The notes beneath the pieces were generated by a model. The model had not been told where the DNA came from. It saw nothing but the letters and a program-made list of their open reading frames with translations, and did no database searches. DNA of 64,000 nt from an uncultured Phycisphaerae bacterium (GTDB lineage Bacteria; Planctomycetota; Phycisphaerae; Sedimentisphaerales; Anaerohalosphaeraceae), in the NCBI GenBank assembly GCA_937949545.1, contig CALEDR010000002.1:83255-147254 (forward strand). The letters are read 5' to 3'. Shown here one piece after another: positions 53,218-62,023 of this stretch. A program made the position numbers and the translations under genes. Each line of letters begins with the position of its first letter. The stretch's first letter is position 1.

Positions 53218-54252
53218 ATGGCTTGGGCCAAACGAATTCTCATGATCGGCGATTTTAAGCTGCATCTGCCGGAATCCCTTCGAATTGAAAGGAGACGCTG
53301 GGTGAAGGGATTTATACGGGCCGGATGGGACGTTCAGACCTTCAGCTATCGAAACATCATTCATCATTTTACTCCGTTTCATAAAAGAAAGTATGCTCTT
53401 TTTTTCGGTCAGAAGAAAACGGAGGAATCCCTGATTCAAATTGCCGAATCCTATCGGCCGGATGTTGTGATGATTTTAAATATGAAGGATATACGTCTGC
53501 CTTGTTTGGATGTGCTCAGAAAGCAAATGAAACAATCTGTTTTTGTCGGCCGAGACAATGATTGGAATCCGGCACAAAATAAGGAACGAATACAAATTGC
53601 CTCTCAAATGGATATTGTCCTTGCTACGAATGCGGACTCGTGGCTGCATGACTATAAAAAAGCCGGTGTGCCCATTTGTGCCTTCATGCCCAACCCCTGC
53701 GATCCGGATATTCAGCATCCCTACGAATTCGCCCTGCTGCTGTCGTCGGATATCCTCTTTATCGGCCGTGCGGAGCATCCGATGCATACCACAGATCCGG
53801 AACGAAGCGTTATTCTGAAACGGTTGTCTCAGATGCCCCGTGCACGGCTGTACGGAGGGCTGGGATATGGACGGATCGAGGGGTTGGATGCCTTTCGGGC
53901 TATTTCAAACACAAAGATTGCGCTGAGTATTAATGCCGATAATACGCAGCGGCTTTACCATTCAGATCGGCTTATTAACTGCCTTGCCTGCGGGGCCTTT
54001 ACGCTGGCCAAGCGGGTTCCGGATACGGATCTTCTTTTTGAGGATGGAAAGCATCTGCGGTATTTTGACACGGCGGAGGAATTTTTTGACCTGGCGGATT
54101 GGTATTTGGCTCACGACGAAGAGCGCGAACGGATCGCTTGTGCGGGGATGGAGCATGCCCATCGGGAAATGAACTGCACCCGGATGGCACAAAGGGTGAT
54201 CGATTTGATTGAAACAGGCAGTTATGATGCTCTTTGGAAATATATTCTTTAG
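53218..54252 (+). CDS. CgeB-like glycosyltransferase, copy A
   Basis: A 344-residue protein of the CgeB/Glycos_transf_1_2 group (GT-B-like). The N-terminal half begins ILMIGDFKLHLPESLRIERRRWVKG; the C-terminal half has KIALSINADNTQRLYHSDRL and the typical CLACGAFTLAKRVPD segment followed by YFDTAEEFFDLADWYL. It is a tandem paralogue of the next gene; most of the two diverge, but 182 bases near the 3' end are almost identical. GAGAGG precedes the ATG. Donor and acceptor are unknown. Confidence 0.82.
   Translation: MAWAKRILMIGDFKLHLPESLRIERRRWVKGFIRAGWDVQTFSYRNIIHHFTPFHKRKYALFFGQKKTEESLIQIAESYRPDVVMILNMKDIRLPCLDVLRKQMKQSVFVGRDNDWNPAQNKERIQIASQMDIVLATNADSWLHDYKKAGVPICAFMPNPCDPDIQHPYEFALLLSSDILFIGRAEHPMHTTDPERSVILKRLSQMPRARLYGGLGYGRIEGLDAFRAISNTKIALSINADNTQRLYHSDRLINCLACGAFTLAKRVPDTDLLFEDGKHLRYFDTAEEFFDLADWYLAHDEERERIACAGMEHAHREMNCTRMAQRVIDLIETGSYDALWKYIL
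53987..54168 (+). repeat. Gene-conversion tract shared with 55061-55242
   Basis: This 182-base segment of copy A matches copy B at a fixed offset of 1074 bases with three differences by eye (near 54029, 54036 and 54040), while the flanks diverge at once on both sides. Confidence 0.85.
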
Positions 54253-54276
54253 AAGGAAGCTTAGGAGGAAGCGGAG

Positions 54277-55326
54277 ATGTTGAGTGACAGCAGGCGGATA
54301 TTCTTAGTCGCTGATTTTAAAAATGATTCCCCCAAGTCCATTCGGATTGAACGACGCCGGTGGGTGAAGGGGCTTGTTCGTTTAGGGCATGATGTGCAGC
54401 CGTTCAGCTTTTGGGATATTGCCGAACAGAAGTGTCCTTGGCCGGTTCCTTTTTTCAAACAGCGATGGCAAAAAGCAAGGACTTTCGAAATTATGTTGGA
54501 GCAGATTGGCCGGTATCATCCTGATATTATCCTTCTTAATATGATGAAGTATTTTACTTCGAGTATGGTGGAACAAATAAGGCAGGCGGCGCCGGAGGCG
54601 GTTCTGGTAGGCCGAGATGTCGACATTTATCCTCTGAAAGAAATTCCCGGGTGGTTTGAGATTTTGAAATCGCTGGATTTGGTGGTTGTAACAAATGCGG
54701 GGGAATGGATGATGCAGTTTAAGAAGAAAGGGGCCCGCAAATGTGCCTTTCTTCCTTGTCCCTGTGATCCAGATATTCAAAGGCCTTATCCTCATCTGGA
54801 TGAAAGATGGAAATCGGATATTATTTTTACGGGGACGGAAGGGCATTCGAAATTTGATCTGGAAGACCTCTCGGAACGGTCCCAGATTTTACGCAGACTT
54901 CGAACCCGAAAAGGGGCCCGTTTGTATGGATGCTTTGGGGAGCCGACGCTGGACGGGATCGAAGTATATTGGGCGACCAGCGGGGCCAAGATTGCCCTAA
55001 GCATCAATGTTGTGAATGATATTCGGATGTATCATTCCGATCGGCTGGTGAACTGTCTTTCCTGCGGGGCCTTTACGCTGGCCAAGCGGGTTCCGGATAC
55101 GGAACTTCTCTTTCAGGATGGAAAGCATCTGCGGTATTTTGACACGGCGGAGGAATTTTTTGACCTGGCGGATTGGTATTTGGCTCACGACGAAGAGCGC
55201 GAACGGATCGCTTGTGCGGGGATGGAGCATGCCCATCGGGAATTCAATTGTACGAAGATGGCCCGGCATTTGATGGATTTGATTGAGACGGGAGATTACA
55301 ATGCTTCTTGGAAGGCTATTCTCTGA
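54277..55326 (+). CDS. CgeB-like glycosyltransferase, copy B
   Basis: A 349-residue paralogue of the preceding gene, with the same layout: IFLVADFKNDSPKSIRIERRRWVKGL at the start, VGRDVDIYPL in the middle, KIALSINVVNDIRMYHSDRL and CLSCGAFTLAKRVPD in the C-terminal half. It shares the near-identical tract at 55061-55242 with copy A. GAGGAAG precedes the ATG. The two proteins probably add related residues to the same glycan. The following 276 bases hold a decayed sulfotransferase. Confidence 0.82.
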   Translation: MLSDSRRIFLVADFKNDSPKSIRIERRRWVKGLVRLGHDVQPFSFWDIAEQKCPWPVPFFKQRWQKARTFEIMLEQIGRYHPDIILLNMMKYFTSSMVEQIRQAAPEAVLVGRDVDIYPLKEIPGWFEILKSLDLVVVTNAGEWMMQFKKKGARKCAFLPCPCDPDIQRPYPHLDERWKSDIIFTGTEGHSKFDLEDLSERSQILRRLRTRKGARLYGCFGEPTLDGIEVYWATSGAKIALSINVVNDIRMYHSDRLVNCLSCGAFTLAKRVPDTELLFQDGKHLRYFDTAEEFFDLADWYLAHDEERERIACAGMEHAHREFNCTKMARHLMDLIETGDYNASWKAIL

Positions 55327-55380
55327 GCACGAAAACATGGGAACGGCCGGAATACGGAAAGCAAAGCGTTTGAAATTCGA

Positions 55381-55606
55381 ATGAAGATGCGGCAGCAAAT
55401 TGTTTATATTTTGTCCACCAACTATGTCGGCTCTCATTTCCTGGCTTTGCAGATGGGATCGCATAGTCGGTGTTTGTCTGTTGGAGAGCAGGCGTTTTTT
55501 TTGATTATGATGAGGGGCTGACGATTCTCCAGCACGAACCAGCCGGCAGCGGGCCGAAGTCAACCAGATGATTGGGATTCCAGTCTGGGCAAGGTATCGA
55601 TTGTGA
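55381..55606 (+). pseudogene. Decayed sulfotransferase remnant
   Basis: An open stretch from 55381 encodes MKMRQQIVYILSTNYVGSHF and continues LALQMGSHSRCLSVGEQAFF, which resembles the N-terminus and PAPS-binding loop of a sulfotransferase family, then stops at 55521 after a run of eight T. In another frame, AEVNQMIGIPVWARYRL runs to a TGA at 55604-55606 that overlaps the GTG of the next gene as GTGA. The two ends belong to one gene of about 300 codons from which the middle is lost. The family call is by eye. Confidence 0.55.
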
Positions 55607-56586
55607 AACTTCTTGTTTTATCAAACAATCCGGAGCGGGCCAGTTTTCGGGAACGAATTGGCGTACATCTGGAGCGGCTGTCCGAGGGCGGGGTGACTTG
55701 TCGAATTGAACGAATTCCCAGATCCTATCGGCAACGATGGCGGCTGTATCGGCAGGCCGGGTGCTTTGATGCCGTACTCATTCACAAAAAAACACTCAAT
55801 ATGATGGATGCTTGGCTGTTGCGAAGATCGGCCCATTGCATTCTTTATGATTTTGATAATGCGGTGATGTATAATCCCCAACATCCAGATAAAGATTGGA
55901 CCAGTCATTTTCGGCTCTTTGAGCGTACGGTCCGTCTGGCGGGCTCTGTCATAGCCGGGAATGCTTATCTGGCCGAACAGAGACCTTTTTGCCGCACGAT
56001 TCATATCCTTCCAACCGGTCTGGATGTGAGGGCTTATGAAGCACAAGGGGGAAAACCTTCTGATGGGAGACTCCGTCTGGTTTGGATCGGCAGCCGCAGT
56101 ACGCTGCGGTATCTGGCGGAAATAAAACCGGCTCTGGAAAAAGTTGGGCAGGGAAATTCCTGCGTAGTTCTTCGGATCATTGCGGACCAGTTTTTGGATT
56201 TCAAGCACCTGCCGGTGGAAACATGCATCTGGTCTTTGGATACCCAGGCCCAACGGCTTCAGGAATGTGATATCGGACTGGCTCCTCTGCCGGACAACCG
56301 TTTTACCCGGGGCAAATGCGGTTTTAAGATTCTTCAGTATTTTGCAGCGGGGCTGCCTGTGATTGCTTCGCCTGTAGGGGTTAATCGTGATTTCGTTGAG
56401 AAAAGCGGTGCGGGTTTTTTCGCCTCAACCCTCGAACAGTGGCATCAATCTATTCAGCGACTCATTTATGATGAGCCGCTTCGAAAGGATTGGGGGCAGA
56501 AGGCAAGGGCTTACGTGCAGCAATACGATCACCGGGTTATTGGGGAACAATTTTGCCGGATTGTTCTGAATGCGCTGCGTGCATGA
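55603..56586 (+). CDS. Family 4-like glycosyltransferase
   Basis: A 327-residue GT-B glycosyltransferase. The N-terminal MKLLVLSNNPERASFRERIG and the C-terminal LQECDIGLAPLPDNRFTRGKCGFKILQYFAAGLPVI (key part GKCGFKILQYFAAGLPV) match group 1 transferases, with the usual Glu replaced by a Lys-rich loop. A GTG start overlaps the stop of the decayed sulfotransferase. Its 3' end overlaps the convergent dual-kinase gene by 50 bases. Substrates unknown. Confidence 0.82.
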   Translation: MKLLVLSNNPERASFRERIGVHLERLSEGGVTCRIERIPRSYRQRWRLYRQAGCFDAVLIHKKTLNMMDAWLLRRSAHCILYDFDNAVMYNPQHPDKDWTSHFRLFERTVRLAGSVIAGNAYLAEQRPFCRTIHILPTGLDVRAYEAQGGKPSDGRLRLVWIGSRSTLRYLAEIKPALEKVGQGNSCVVLRIIADQFLDFKHLPVETCIWSLDTQAQRLQECDIGLAPLPDNRFTRGKCGFKILQYFAAGLPVIASPVGVNRDFVEKSGAGFFASTLEQWHQSIQRLIYDEPLRKDWGQKARAYVQQYDHRVIGEQFCRIVLNALRA

Positions 56587-57964
56587 ATTGTTCCAGCCGT
56601 CTGCAAAAGGCCGCTTCCATTTCTTTTTGGATACTGTCTTTTCGCCGCAAAATCAGCCGCGGGCAAAGCGCATCCAGATCCATCAGAACCGGCTGACCGC
56701 AGGAAATCAAAATATTGCTCAGTTTCAAATCATGGTGGGTCAGCCCGTTTTCGGCCAAAGAAGAAAGAATTGTTTTTATCCGGTGTATCATTTTGTCTTT
56801 TTCTTCGGAAAGGGCCGAAGATTGAAGAAATGTGTCCAGATTACTGCCTTTCAGAAATTCGCTCACAAAATACGCCTGCCGCAGCAGTCCGCCTTTTCTC
56901 TGCTCCACAAACGCCAGCGGCCGTGCACAGGGAATGCTGCATTGAATGAGCCGGTGAGCGGCCAGCCAGCATTTTCGAGCGCGGGAGCCCTTGAGGGTAT
57001 GCCGCAGCGAGTGCCAGAAGCCCTTGTAGTTGTAGCGTTTGACGGCGATGTCCAGCGAGCCGAACTGTACACGGCTGACAAAGCAGGTATTGCCGCGTTT
57101 GAGAATTTGCCCGGCCTCCATCAAGGCATCGATTTGGCGGATGAACTGGCGGGCAGTTTCTTCTGTCCAGTCTTGACGAGTAAACATCCCCTGATAGGGA
57201 CCTTCTTGCAGGGAAAAGTATCGTTTGCTGTCCCGCATAGTTTTTTGGAGGGTTTGGCGGAGGAGCCGGCGACGGTGTCGGCCGAGGGATTTTTCCAGTC
57301 GGGCGAGCATTTTGTCCGTAGTTTTCCAACCTCTTATTTGGCAGTATGACTCGAGCAGCAGCTTGGGGGTTTTTCGGACAGCAGGGGGGATTGTGCAGAG
57401 CATGCCGGCCAACTGTCGAAGGCACTGCTCAGCGGAGATAGGAGAGCGGCGGAAACGGATTGTGCCGGGGTCCAGGGCATAGAGGCGGCTGCCGTCCCAG
57501 AGAAAGTTGCCCGGATGGAGGTCTTTTTGAAGGACACTTTTTTGATGCATCAAGGCGACAAAGTGGAGCCATTTCAGACAGAGGTCGGTTTGCTGTTCGG
57601 GGGCTTCTGTTTTTTCGAGCAGATTGGCTAAATCCTCTGCGGGGGTGATTTTTTCAAGAACCAAGGCCCATCTGCCGGCAGGGTCTTTCCCAGAATGAAG
57701 AAGGGCCGGGCTGGGGATGCCGCACTCTGCCAGGCGGCAAAGACCTTGTGTTTCGCGTCTAAAATGGAGAAAGCTGCGGAAAGGATGGGTGAAAACCTTG
57801 ATGATGACCGGCCGGTCTTGCCAGAGTCCCTCGTAGGTGTACCGCTTGCCGGCTAATTGGCGCAGGAGGGAAGTGCACCGAACGGAAACTGTCCGGCCGG
57901 TCTTCGGGTCGGTTATCTGAATCTCAAAGGGCATTTGATCCATCGGTTCCAGTTGCTTAACCAT
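56537..57964 (-). CDS. Tandem LPS-kinase-like (WaaP/InaA type) protein with two kinase domains
   Basis: A 475-residue protein with two complete protein-kinase-like lobes. Domain 1 (about residues 30-240) has the ATP Lys in RPVIIKVF, the catalytic loop LQKDLHPGNFLW and the metal Asp in LYALDPGTIRF. Domain 2 (about 280-460) has LDIAVKRYNYKG, GLTHHDLKLSNIL and PVLMDLDAL. Both keep catalytic Asp and Asn. WaaP-type kinases phosphorylate heptose or Kdo in LPS core; two in one chain could add two phosphates. It lies inside the glycan locus in reverse orientation; its 3' end overlaps the neighbouring glycosyltransferase by 50 bases. Start at ATG 57964 with AAAGAG ahead; later ATGs at 57943 and 57934 are possible. 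Confidence 0.82.
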   Translation of the reverse strand: MVKQLEPMDQMPFEIQITDPKTGRTVSVRCTSLLRQLAGKRYTYEGLWQDRPVIIKVFTHPFRSFLHFRRETQGLCRLAECGIPSPALLHSGKDPAGRWALVLEKITPAEDLANLLEKTEAPEQQTDLCLKWLHFVALMHQKSVLQKDLHPGNFLWDGSRLYALDPGTIRFRRSPISAEQCLRQLAGMLCTIPPAVRKTPKLLLESYCQIRGWKTTDKMLARLEKSLGRHRRRLLRQTLQKTMRDSKRYFSLQEGPYQGMFTRQDWTEETARQFIRQIDALMEAGQILKRGNTCFVSRVQFGSLDIAVKRYNYKGFWHSLRHTLKGSRARKCWLAAHRLIQCSIPCARPLAFVEQRKGGLLRQAYFVSEFLKGSNLDTFLQSSALSEEKDKMIHRIKTILSSLAENGLTHHDLKLSNILISCGQPVLMDLDALCPRLILRRKDSIQKEMEAAFCRRLEQFMHAAHSEQSGKIVPQ

Positions 57965-58018
57965 TGCTCTTTTCGGAAGTTAGTTTATCATAAAACCATT
58001 TTCAAGGATACCGTAAAA

Positions 58019-58945
58019 ATGCCGAAGATTAGTGTAATTATTCCAACTTATAACCGCAAGGTACTGCTGCGGGAGGCCGTGGAGAGTGTCCAACGCCAAA
58101 CTTGGAAGGATTTGGAAATTCTTGTGATTGATGATGGCTCCACGGACGGTACGGAACAAGAGATTTCTGCGGTCGATGACGGCCGCTTACGGTATTTTTG
58201 GAAAAAGAACGGAGGGGTTTCCTCGGCGAGAAACCTGGGGTTACGGGAGGCAAAAGGAGAGTATATCGCTTTTCTGGACTCAGATGATTTGTATGTGCCG
58301 GACTATCTGGAAACAATGGTTTCGTTGCTGGAAGGATCGCCGGAATACGGTGTTGCATATGCTTCTGTCACGATGGAGCATCCGGACGGCAGCCGGCAGG
58401 AGCGAATGAATGACAAATATGCCTGTTCTGGATGGATTGTGCGTCCTTTGTTTTGCTGTTTTTTTGTGTATTGCCAGGGCAGTTTGATTCGCCGGGAACT
58501 GCTGGACGGGTTCTTTTTTGATGAGTCGCTGGAACTGGCGGAGGACCAGGATTTTTTTCTGCGGCTGTCCACTCGAACGCAGTTCTTGTTTGTCCCGCAA
58601 ACATTTGTAATTCGGCGCTCACAGACAGAAAGTCTGAGCCGACAAGGCGGGAAGGGCAGAGTTCATCTGGACAATCTGAAAGTGCCGGAGCGGTTTTACT
58701 TTGAGTACGGCGGGGCTGACTGGATTCCCCGGAGGCAGGCCATGCGGATTTTATCGCGGAAGTATCGAAAAACGGGTTTTAAACTATGGCAAGAGGGCAG
58801 AAAAGAAGAAGGACATTGGTGTTTTCGAAAGGCGATTGAGTATAATAAATGGTCTTTTTTGTCTCTCTTTTTGGGCCGGCTTCGGTTGATCGGATCTGGG
58901 TTGGGTTCTTTTTTAAACGGTTTCCGGCAGGCGAAAGGAATTTGA
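58019..58945 (+). CDS. Family 2 glycosyltransferase
   Basis: A 308-residue GT2 enzyme with the textbook N-terminus KISVIIPTYNRKVLLREAVES, LEILVIDDGSTDGT, SSARNLGLREAKGEYIAFLDSDD (metal motif DSDD) and the acceptor-side ELAEDQDFFLRLS (the ED dyad). The ATG at 58019 follows AAGGA; upstream in-frame codons would overlap the divergent kinase gene. The last 33 bases overlap the convergent GT8-like gene. Probably builds the same surface polymer. Confidence 0.88.
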   Translation: MPKISVIIPTYNRKVLLREAVESVQRQTWKDLEILVIDDGSTDGTEQEISAVDDGRLRYFWKKNGGVSSARNLGLREAKGEYIAFLDSDDLYVPDYLETMVSLLEGSPEYGVAYASVTMEHPDGSRQERMNDKYACSGWIVRPLFCCFFVYCQGSLIRRELLDGFFFDESLELAEDQDFFLRLSTRTQFLFVPQTFVIRRSQTESLSRQGGKGRVHLDNLKVPERFYFEYGGADWIPRRQAMRILSRKYRKTGFKLWQEGRKEEGHWCFRKAIEYNKWSFLSLFLGRLRLIGSGLGSFLNGFRQAKGI

Positions 58946-59707
58946 GGCGGGGATTGCCGTCGCTTGCTGACTTTCTTTTTCCAATTGACTTTTCAATCGT
59001 TTATATTCCTCCCAGACATTTTTGCCTGTCTGTAGAGCTCGGAGCAGGTGCGGATAGATTTCTTGACTGTGGCGATGGCCTTTGAAGTGCAAGATTTTCC
59101 CAGTTTTTAAGTGATAGTCGTTGTAGATTTCCACCGGCAGCAACTGGACGGAAAAACCATGCCAATGTTGAATCTGCTTAGGTTTTTTCCAGTTGATGGT
59201 TTCGGAGAGAATCTCTGCCAGAGCGCTTTGATCGGTATGGCCGCCTTCTTTACATTTCCGCATCCATTGCTCCAGAAGGAGTTTCGGATACCGGCGGAAG
59301 TAGAGGACTCCGCTATTGAGGATGCCGTTGAAGAAATTGCGGGTGTCTAATTTTCGTTTTGGTTTTACGGTGATCCCGATGTCGAAACTGTTCAATTCGA
59401 CGGGTTGGCAAAAAAGACAATCGGCATCCACATAAAGGACGGGTTCGCTGAAATGTTCGAAGTAATGCTTCAGGCAGAAGGGTTTATGGGTTGCGTTAAT
59501 AAATGGGGTTGATTTATAAAGTGTATAGGATTTGTAGTTTCTGCTGACCTCTAAGGGGATGAGGGTGCCGTTTAATTCGGCGGATTCTTCAGGCGTCAGG
59601 CCGATGTCATAGACAATCAACGGCTGTTTATAAAATCGGCGGACGCTGGCCGCCAGCGGCTTAATGCAGTGAAAAAAACTACTGTCACAGGCGGTCATAA
59701 TCTGCAT
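58913..59707 (-). CDS. GT8-like glycosyltransferase
   Basis: A 264-residue GT-A type enzyme. It begins MQIMTACDSSFFHCIKPLAAS, has the metal motif YVDADCLF near residue 93, NSGVLYFRR near 135 and the late LHFKGHRH, all in the order seen in family 8 and related transferases. ATG 59707 has AAAAGG six bases ahead; an ATG two codons earlier touches that site. Reverse orientation in the glycan locus, overlapping the previous gene by 33 bases. Substrate unknown. Confidence 0.75.
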   Translation of the reverse strand: MQIMTACDSSFFHCIKPLAASVRRFYKQPLIVYDIGLTPEESAELNGTLIPLEVSRNYKSYTLYKSTPFINATHKPFCLKHYFEHFSEPVLYVDADCLFCQPVELNSFDIGITVKPKRKLDTRNFFNGILNSGVLYFRRYPKLLLEQWMRKCKEGGHTDQSALAEILSETINWKKPKQIQHWHGFSVQLLPVEIYNDYHLKTGKILHFKGHRHSQEIYPHLLRALQTGKNVWEEYKRLKSQLEKESQQATAIPASNSFRLPETV

Positions 59708-59901
59708 AAACATCCTTTTTCTGATGACCTCCTTGAAAAGAATATCGGAGATGGTCGAGAAGACAAGTCTTTTTATTCGTTTCTTGAAAATTTTCCGGAA
59801 TGCTTTTCCAGGGCCCTATAGCGATAAGGAGTAATTCGATTGCTTTTTGATTTTGTTGTTCTATAATTCGATGGAAAAAGCCCTGTTTGCATCTGTGATT
59901 T

Positions 59902-60804
59902 ATGACGAACAAAGTAACAGTGATTCTTCCGGCGGCCGGTCAGGGGCATCGATGGAATCGTGCATTGGGGACGGTCAAACAGCTGGTTCCGGTTGGCGCT
60001 AATCAGCAACCGCTTCTGATCCGTACGATTCGAATGCTTCGCGACAGAGGAGTGCGATCAATTTACGTGCTGACAAAAGAGCCCCAGATACGGGAGGCGG
60101 CGGCTCGAGAGGCCGAAATCATGCCCCCGGGTTTGGATCGGTATTTGAGTGACACAATTCTTTCTTCTTGCTCGGTTTGGTCGGAGAAGACGATTGTTTT
60201 ACTCGGGGATGTCTATTTTAGTTCTTCCTGTGTCGACTCGATCCTTCAGTCCAGTCAGCAGTATGCCTTTTGGGGAGTGGGGCATGGTTCAGCGGTTTGC
60301 CGGAACGATCTTCGGCGTCCGGAGTTGTTTGCATTTTCTTTTTTGTCATCAGTTCATTCGCAGGTTCAGGAGTTCCTTCGGGTGAATTCTTTGCTGGCGG
60401 AAATGCGGGACAAGGGCTGGATGTTCTGGAGGGTACTCGGGTGCGGTTGGAAGGTTTTTGTTCCGTTTTTCCGGCAGAATTATTCTCCCAAACCGTCCCA
60501 TTGGTTTCGAGAGAAGGGGTTTCGGGGCAACGACTTTGGGAGAGTCTATCGGTGTTTTCAGCGTAAGAAACCGGTCTATGCGTACCAATACGGCAAGCTG
60601 TGGGGGCTGTATCGGCTGATGGGCAATATCGATCCATTCGGCGGGCCTGATTATACATGGCCGGAGGACCAATCCGGGCATTTTGTTCAGGTGGAGGACC
60701 AAACGCAGGATATTGACAGTCTGGAGGATTTTCAGCAGCTCTGTCAGCTGTGGAATGGGACGGCTCCGGGGACGAATCGAATTGAAGAAACGTTAACAGG
60801 GTGA
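59902..60804 (+). CDS. Nucleotidyltransferase-like protein
   Basis: A 300-residue protein whose first 120 residues resemble sugar or molybdopterin nucleotidyltransferases: VILPAAGQGHRW (a GxG loop variant), TVKQLVPVGANQQPLLIRTI, and a metal-type LLGDVYFS. The C-terminal half (about residues 150-280) contains WFREKGFRGNDFGRVYR and YGKLWGLYRLMGNIDPFGG and has no clear family. It could activate a sugar for the locus. The ribosome site is weak. The next gene starts four bases after its stop. Confidence 0.65.
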   Translation: MTNKVTVILPAAGQGHRWNRALGTVKQLVPVGANQQPLLIRTIRMLRDRGVRSIYVLTKEPQIREAAAREAEIMPPGLDRYLSDTILSSCSVWSEKTIVLLGDVYFSSSCVDSILQSSQQYAFWGVGHGSAVCRNDLRRPELFAFSFLSSVHSQVQEFLRVNSLLAEMRDKGWMFWRVLGCGWKVFVPFFRQNYSPKPSHWFREKGFRGNDFGRVYRCFQRKKPVYAYQYGKLWGLYRLMGNIDPFGGPDYTWPEDQSGHFVQVEDQTQDIDSLEDFQQLCQLWNGTAPGTNRIEETLTG

Positions 60805-60808
60805 TTGA

Positions 60809-62023
60809 ATGAGCGGGCTGGAGATTTTAGCAGCGGTTCTGATTGCGGCTCAGATTGTTTTTACCATACAGGTGATAAACAATACCCGCTATGCGCTGCA
60901 AAAATATAAACGGATTCGCGGGTATCGCACTAAGGCAGCGGTCATTGTGCCCTGCCGGGGTCTGGATGAGGCGTTTGAGGAAAATATCCGCTCGTTTTTT
61001 CTGCAGGATTATGAGCCGTATATCCTGCTGTTTGTGGTGGAGGATGAGCAGGACCCGGCGTATCCGGTTCTGAAACGGCTGATGGAGCAATACCGCCCTC
61101 AAAGCCGGGCGAAAGATGTGCGGCTGCTGACGGCAGGCCGGGCGAGCGGATGCAGCCAGAAGCTGCACAATCTGCTCTGTGCGGTTCGGCAGGCCGATGC
61201 GGATACCCAGGTGCTGGCGTTTGCCGATTCGGATGCGTGTGTCGGGCCGAACTGGCTCAGCCATTTGGTTTATCCGTTGCGGGAGAGCCAGACAGCCAAG
61301 AACGGGGCGACAACGGGGTATCGATGGTTTGTGCCGAAGACGCCGAATTGGGCGACACTGACGCTGTCGGCGGTCAATGCCAAGATTGCCCAGCTGCTGG
61401 GCAATACACGATTTAATCTGGCCTGGGGCGGTTCGATGGCCATTCGGGTGGATACCTTCCGCCGGCTGAATCTGGAACAGGTTTGGGCTTCAGCGCTGAG
61501 CGATGACCTTTCGCTCAGTGAAGCTGTGGCCAAAGCAGGTCTGAAAATTGCCTTTGTCCCCGCGTGTATGTCGGCTTCCTATGAGTCGGTTTCGTGGAAG
61601 GAACTGTGGGAATTTGGGCGGAGGCAGTTTCTGATTACGCGGGTGTACCGTCCGAGGATGTGGCTGTTCGGTCTTTTTTGTTCTGTATTCACAGTGTTCG
61701 GGCTTTGGGGCGGGGTTGCGGCGGCGGTGTGGACGCTGCGGTCCAGCCGGCCCTCGTGGCTTATTCTTCTCTGGCCTGTTGTGTTTGCTTTTTGTCAATG
61801 GCTTCATGCTTTTCTGCGGCAGAGGATGATAAGCCGTCTGCTGGAAAAAGACCGAGACCGTCTGAGACCGGCGGCACAGGCGGATTTGGTCCTCTTTTGG
61901 TTTTTCTCGATGATTATGCTGGCGGTTATTGCGGCCTCTGCGGTTGGGAATACACTCACTTGGCGGGGGATTCGCTATCGGCTGCGAGGGCCGATGCGGG
62001 TGGAAATCCTTTCGGCGGATTAG
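60809..62023 (+). CDS. Membrane glycosyltransferase, GT21/GT2 type
   Basis: A 404-residue processive-type transferase like ceramide or hopanoid glucosyltransferases. An N-terminal membrane helix (residues 5-22) leads into VIVPCRGLDEAFEENIRSF, then a D in LLFVVEDEQDPA, the metal motif FADSDACVGPNW, the catalytic LSDDLSLSEAVAKAG and the RRQFLITRVYRP variant of Q/RxxRW. Three further helices close the protein. It may glycosylate a lipid to prime the polymer. The stop overlaps the convergent rdgB stop by three bases, which ends the locus. Confidence 0.87.
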   Translation: MSGLEILAAVLIAAQIVFTIQVINNTRYALQKYKRIRGYRTKAAVIVPCRGLDEAFEENIRSFFLQDYEPYILLFVVEDEQDPAYPVLKRLMEQYRPQSRAKDVRLLTAGRASGCSQKLHNLLCAVRQADADTQVLAFADSDACVGPNWLSHLVYPLRESQTAKNGATTGYRWFVPKTPNWATLTLSAVNAKIAQLLGNTRFNLAWGGSMAIRVDTFRRLNLEQVWASALSDDLSLSEAVAKAGLKIAFVPACMSASYESVSWKELWEFGRRQFLITRVYRPRMWLFGLFCSVFTVFGLWGGVAAAVWTLRSSRPSWLILLWPVVFAFCQWLHAFLRQRMISRLLEKDRDRLRPAAQADLVLFWFFSMIMLAVIAASAVGNTLTWRGIRYRLRGPMRVEILSAD

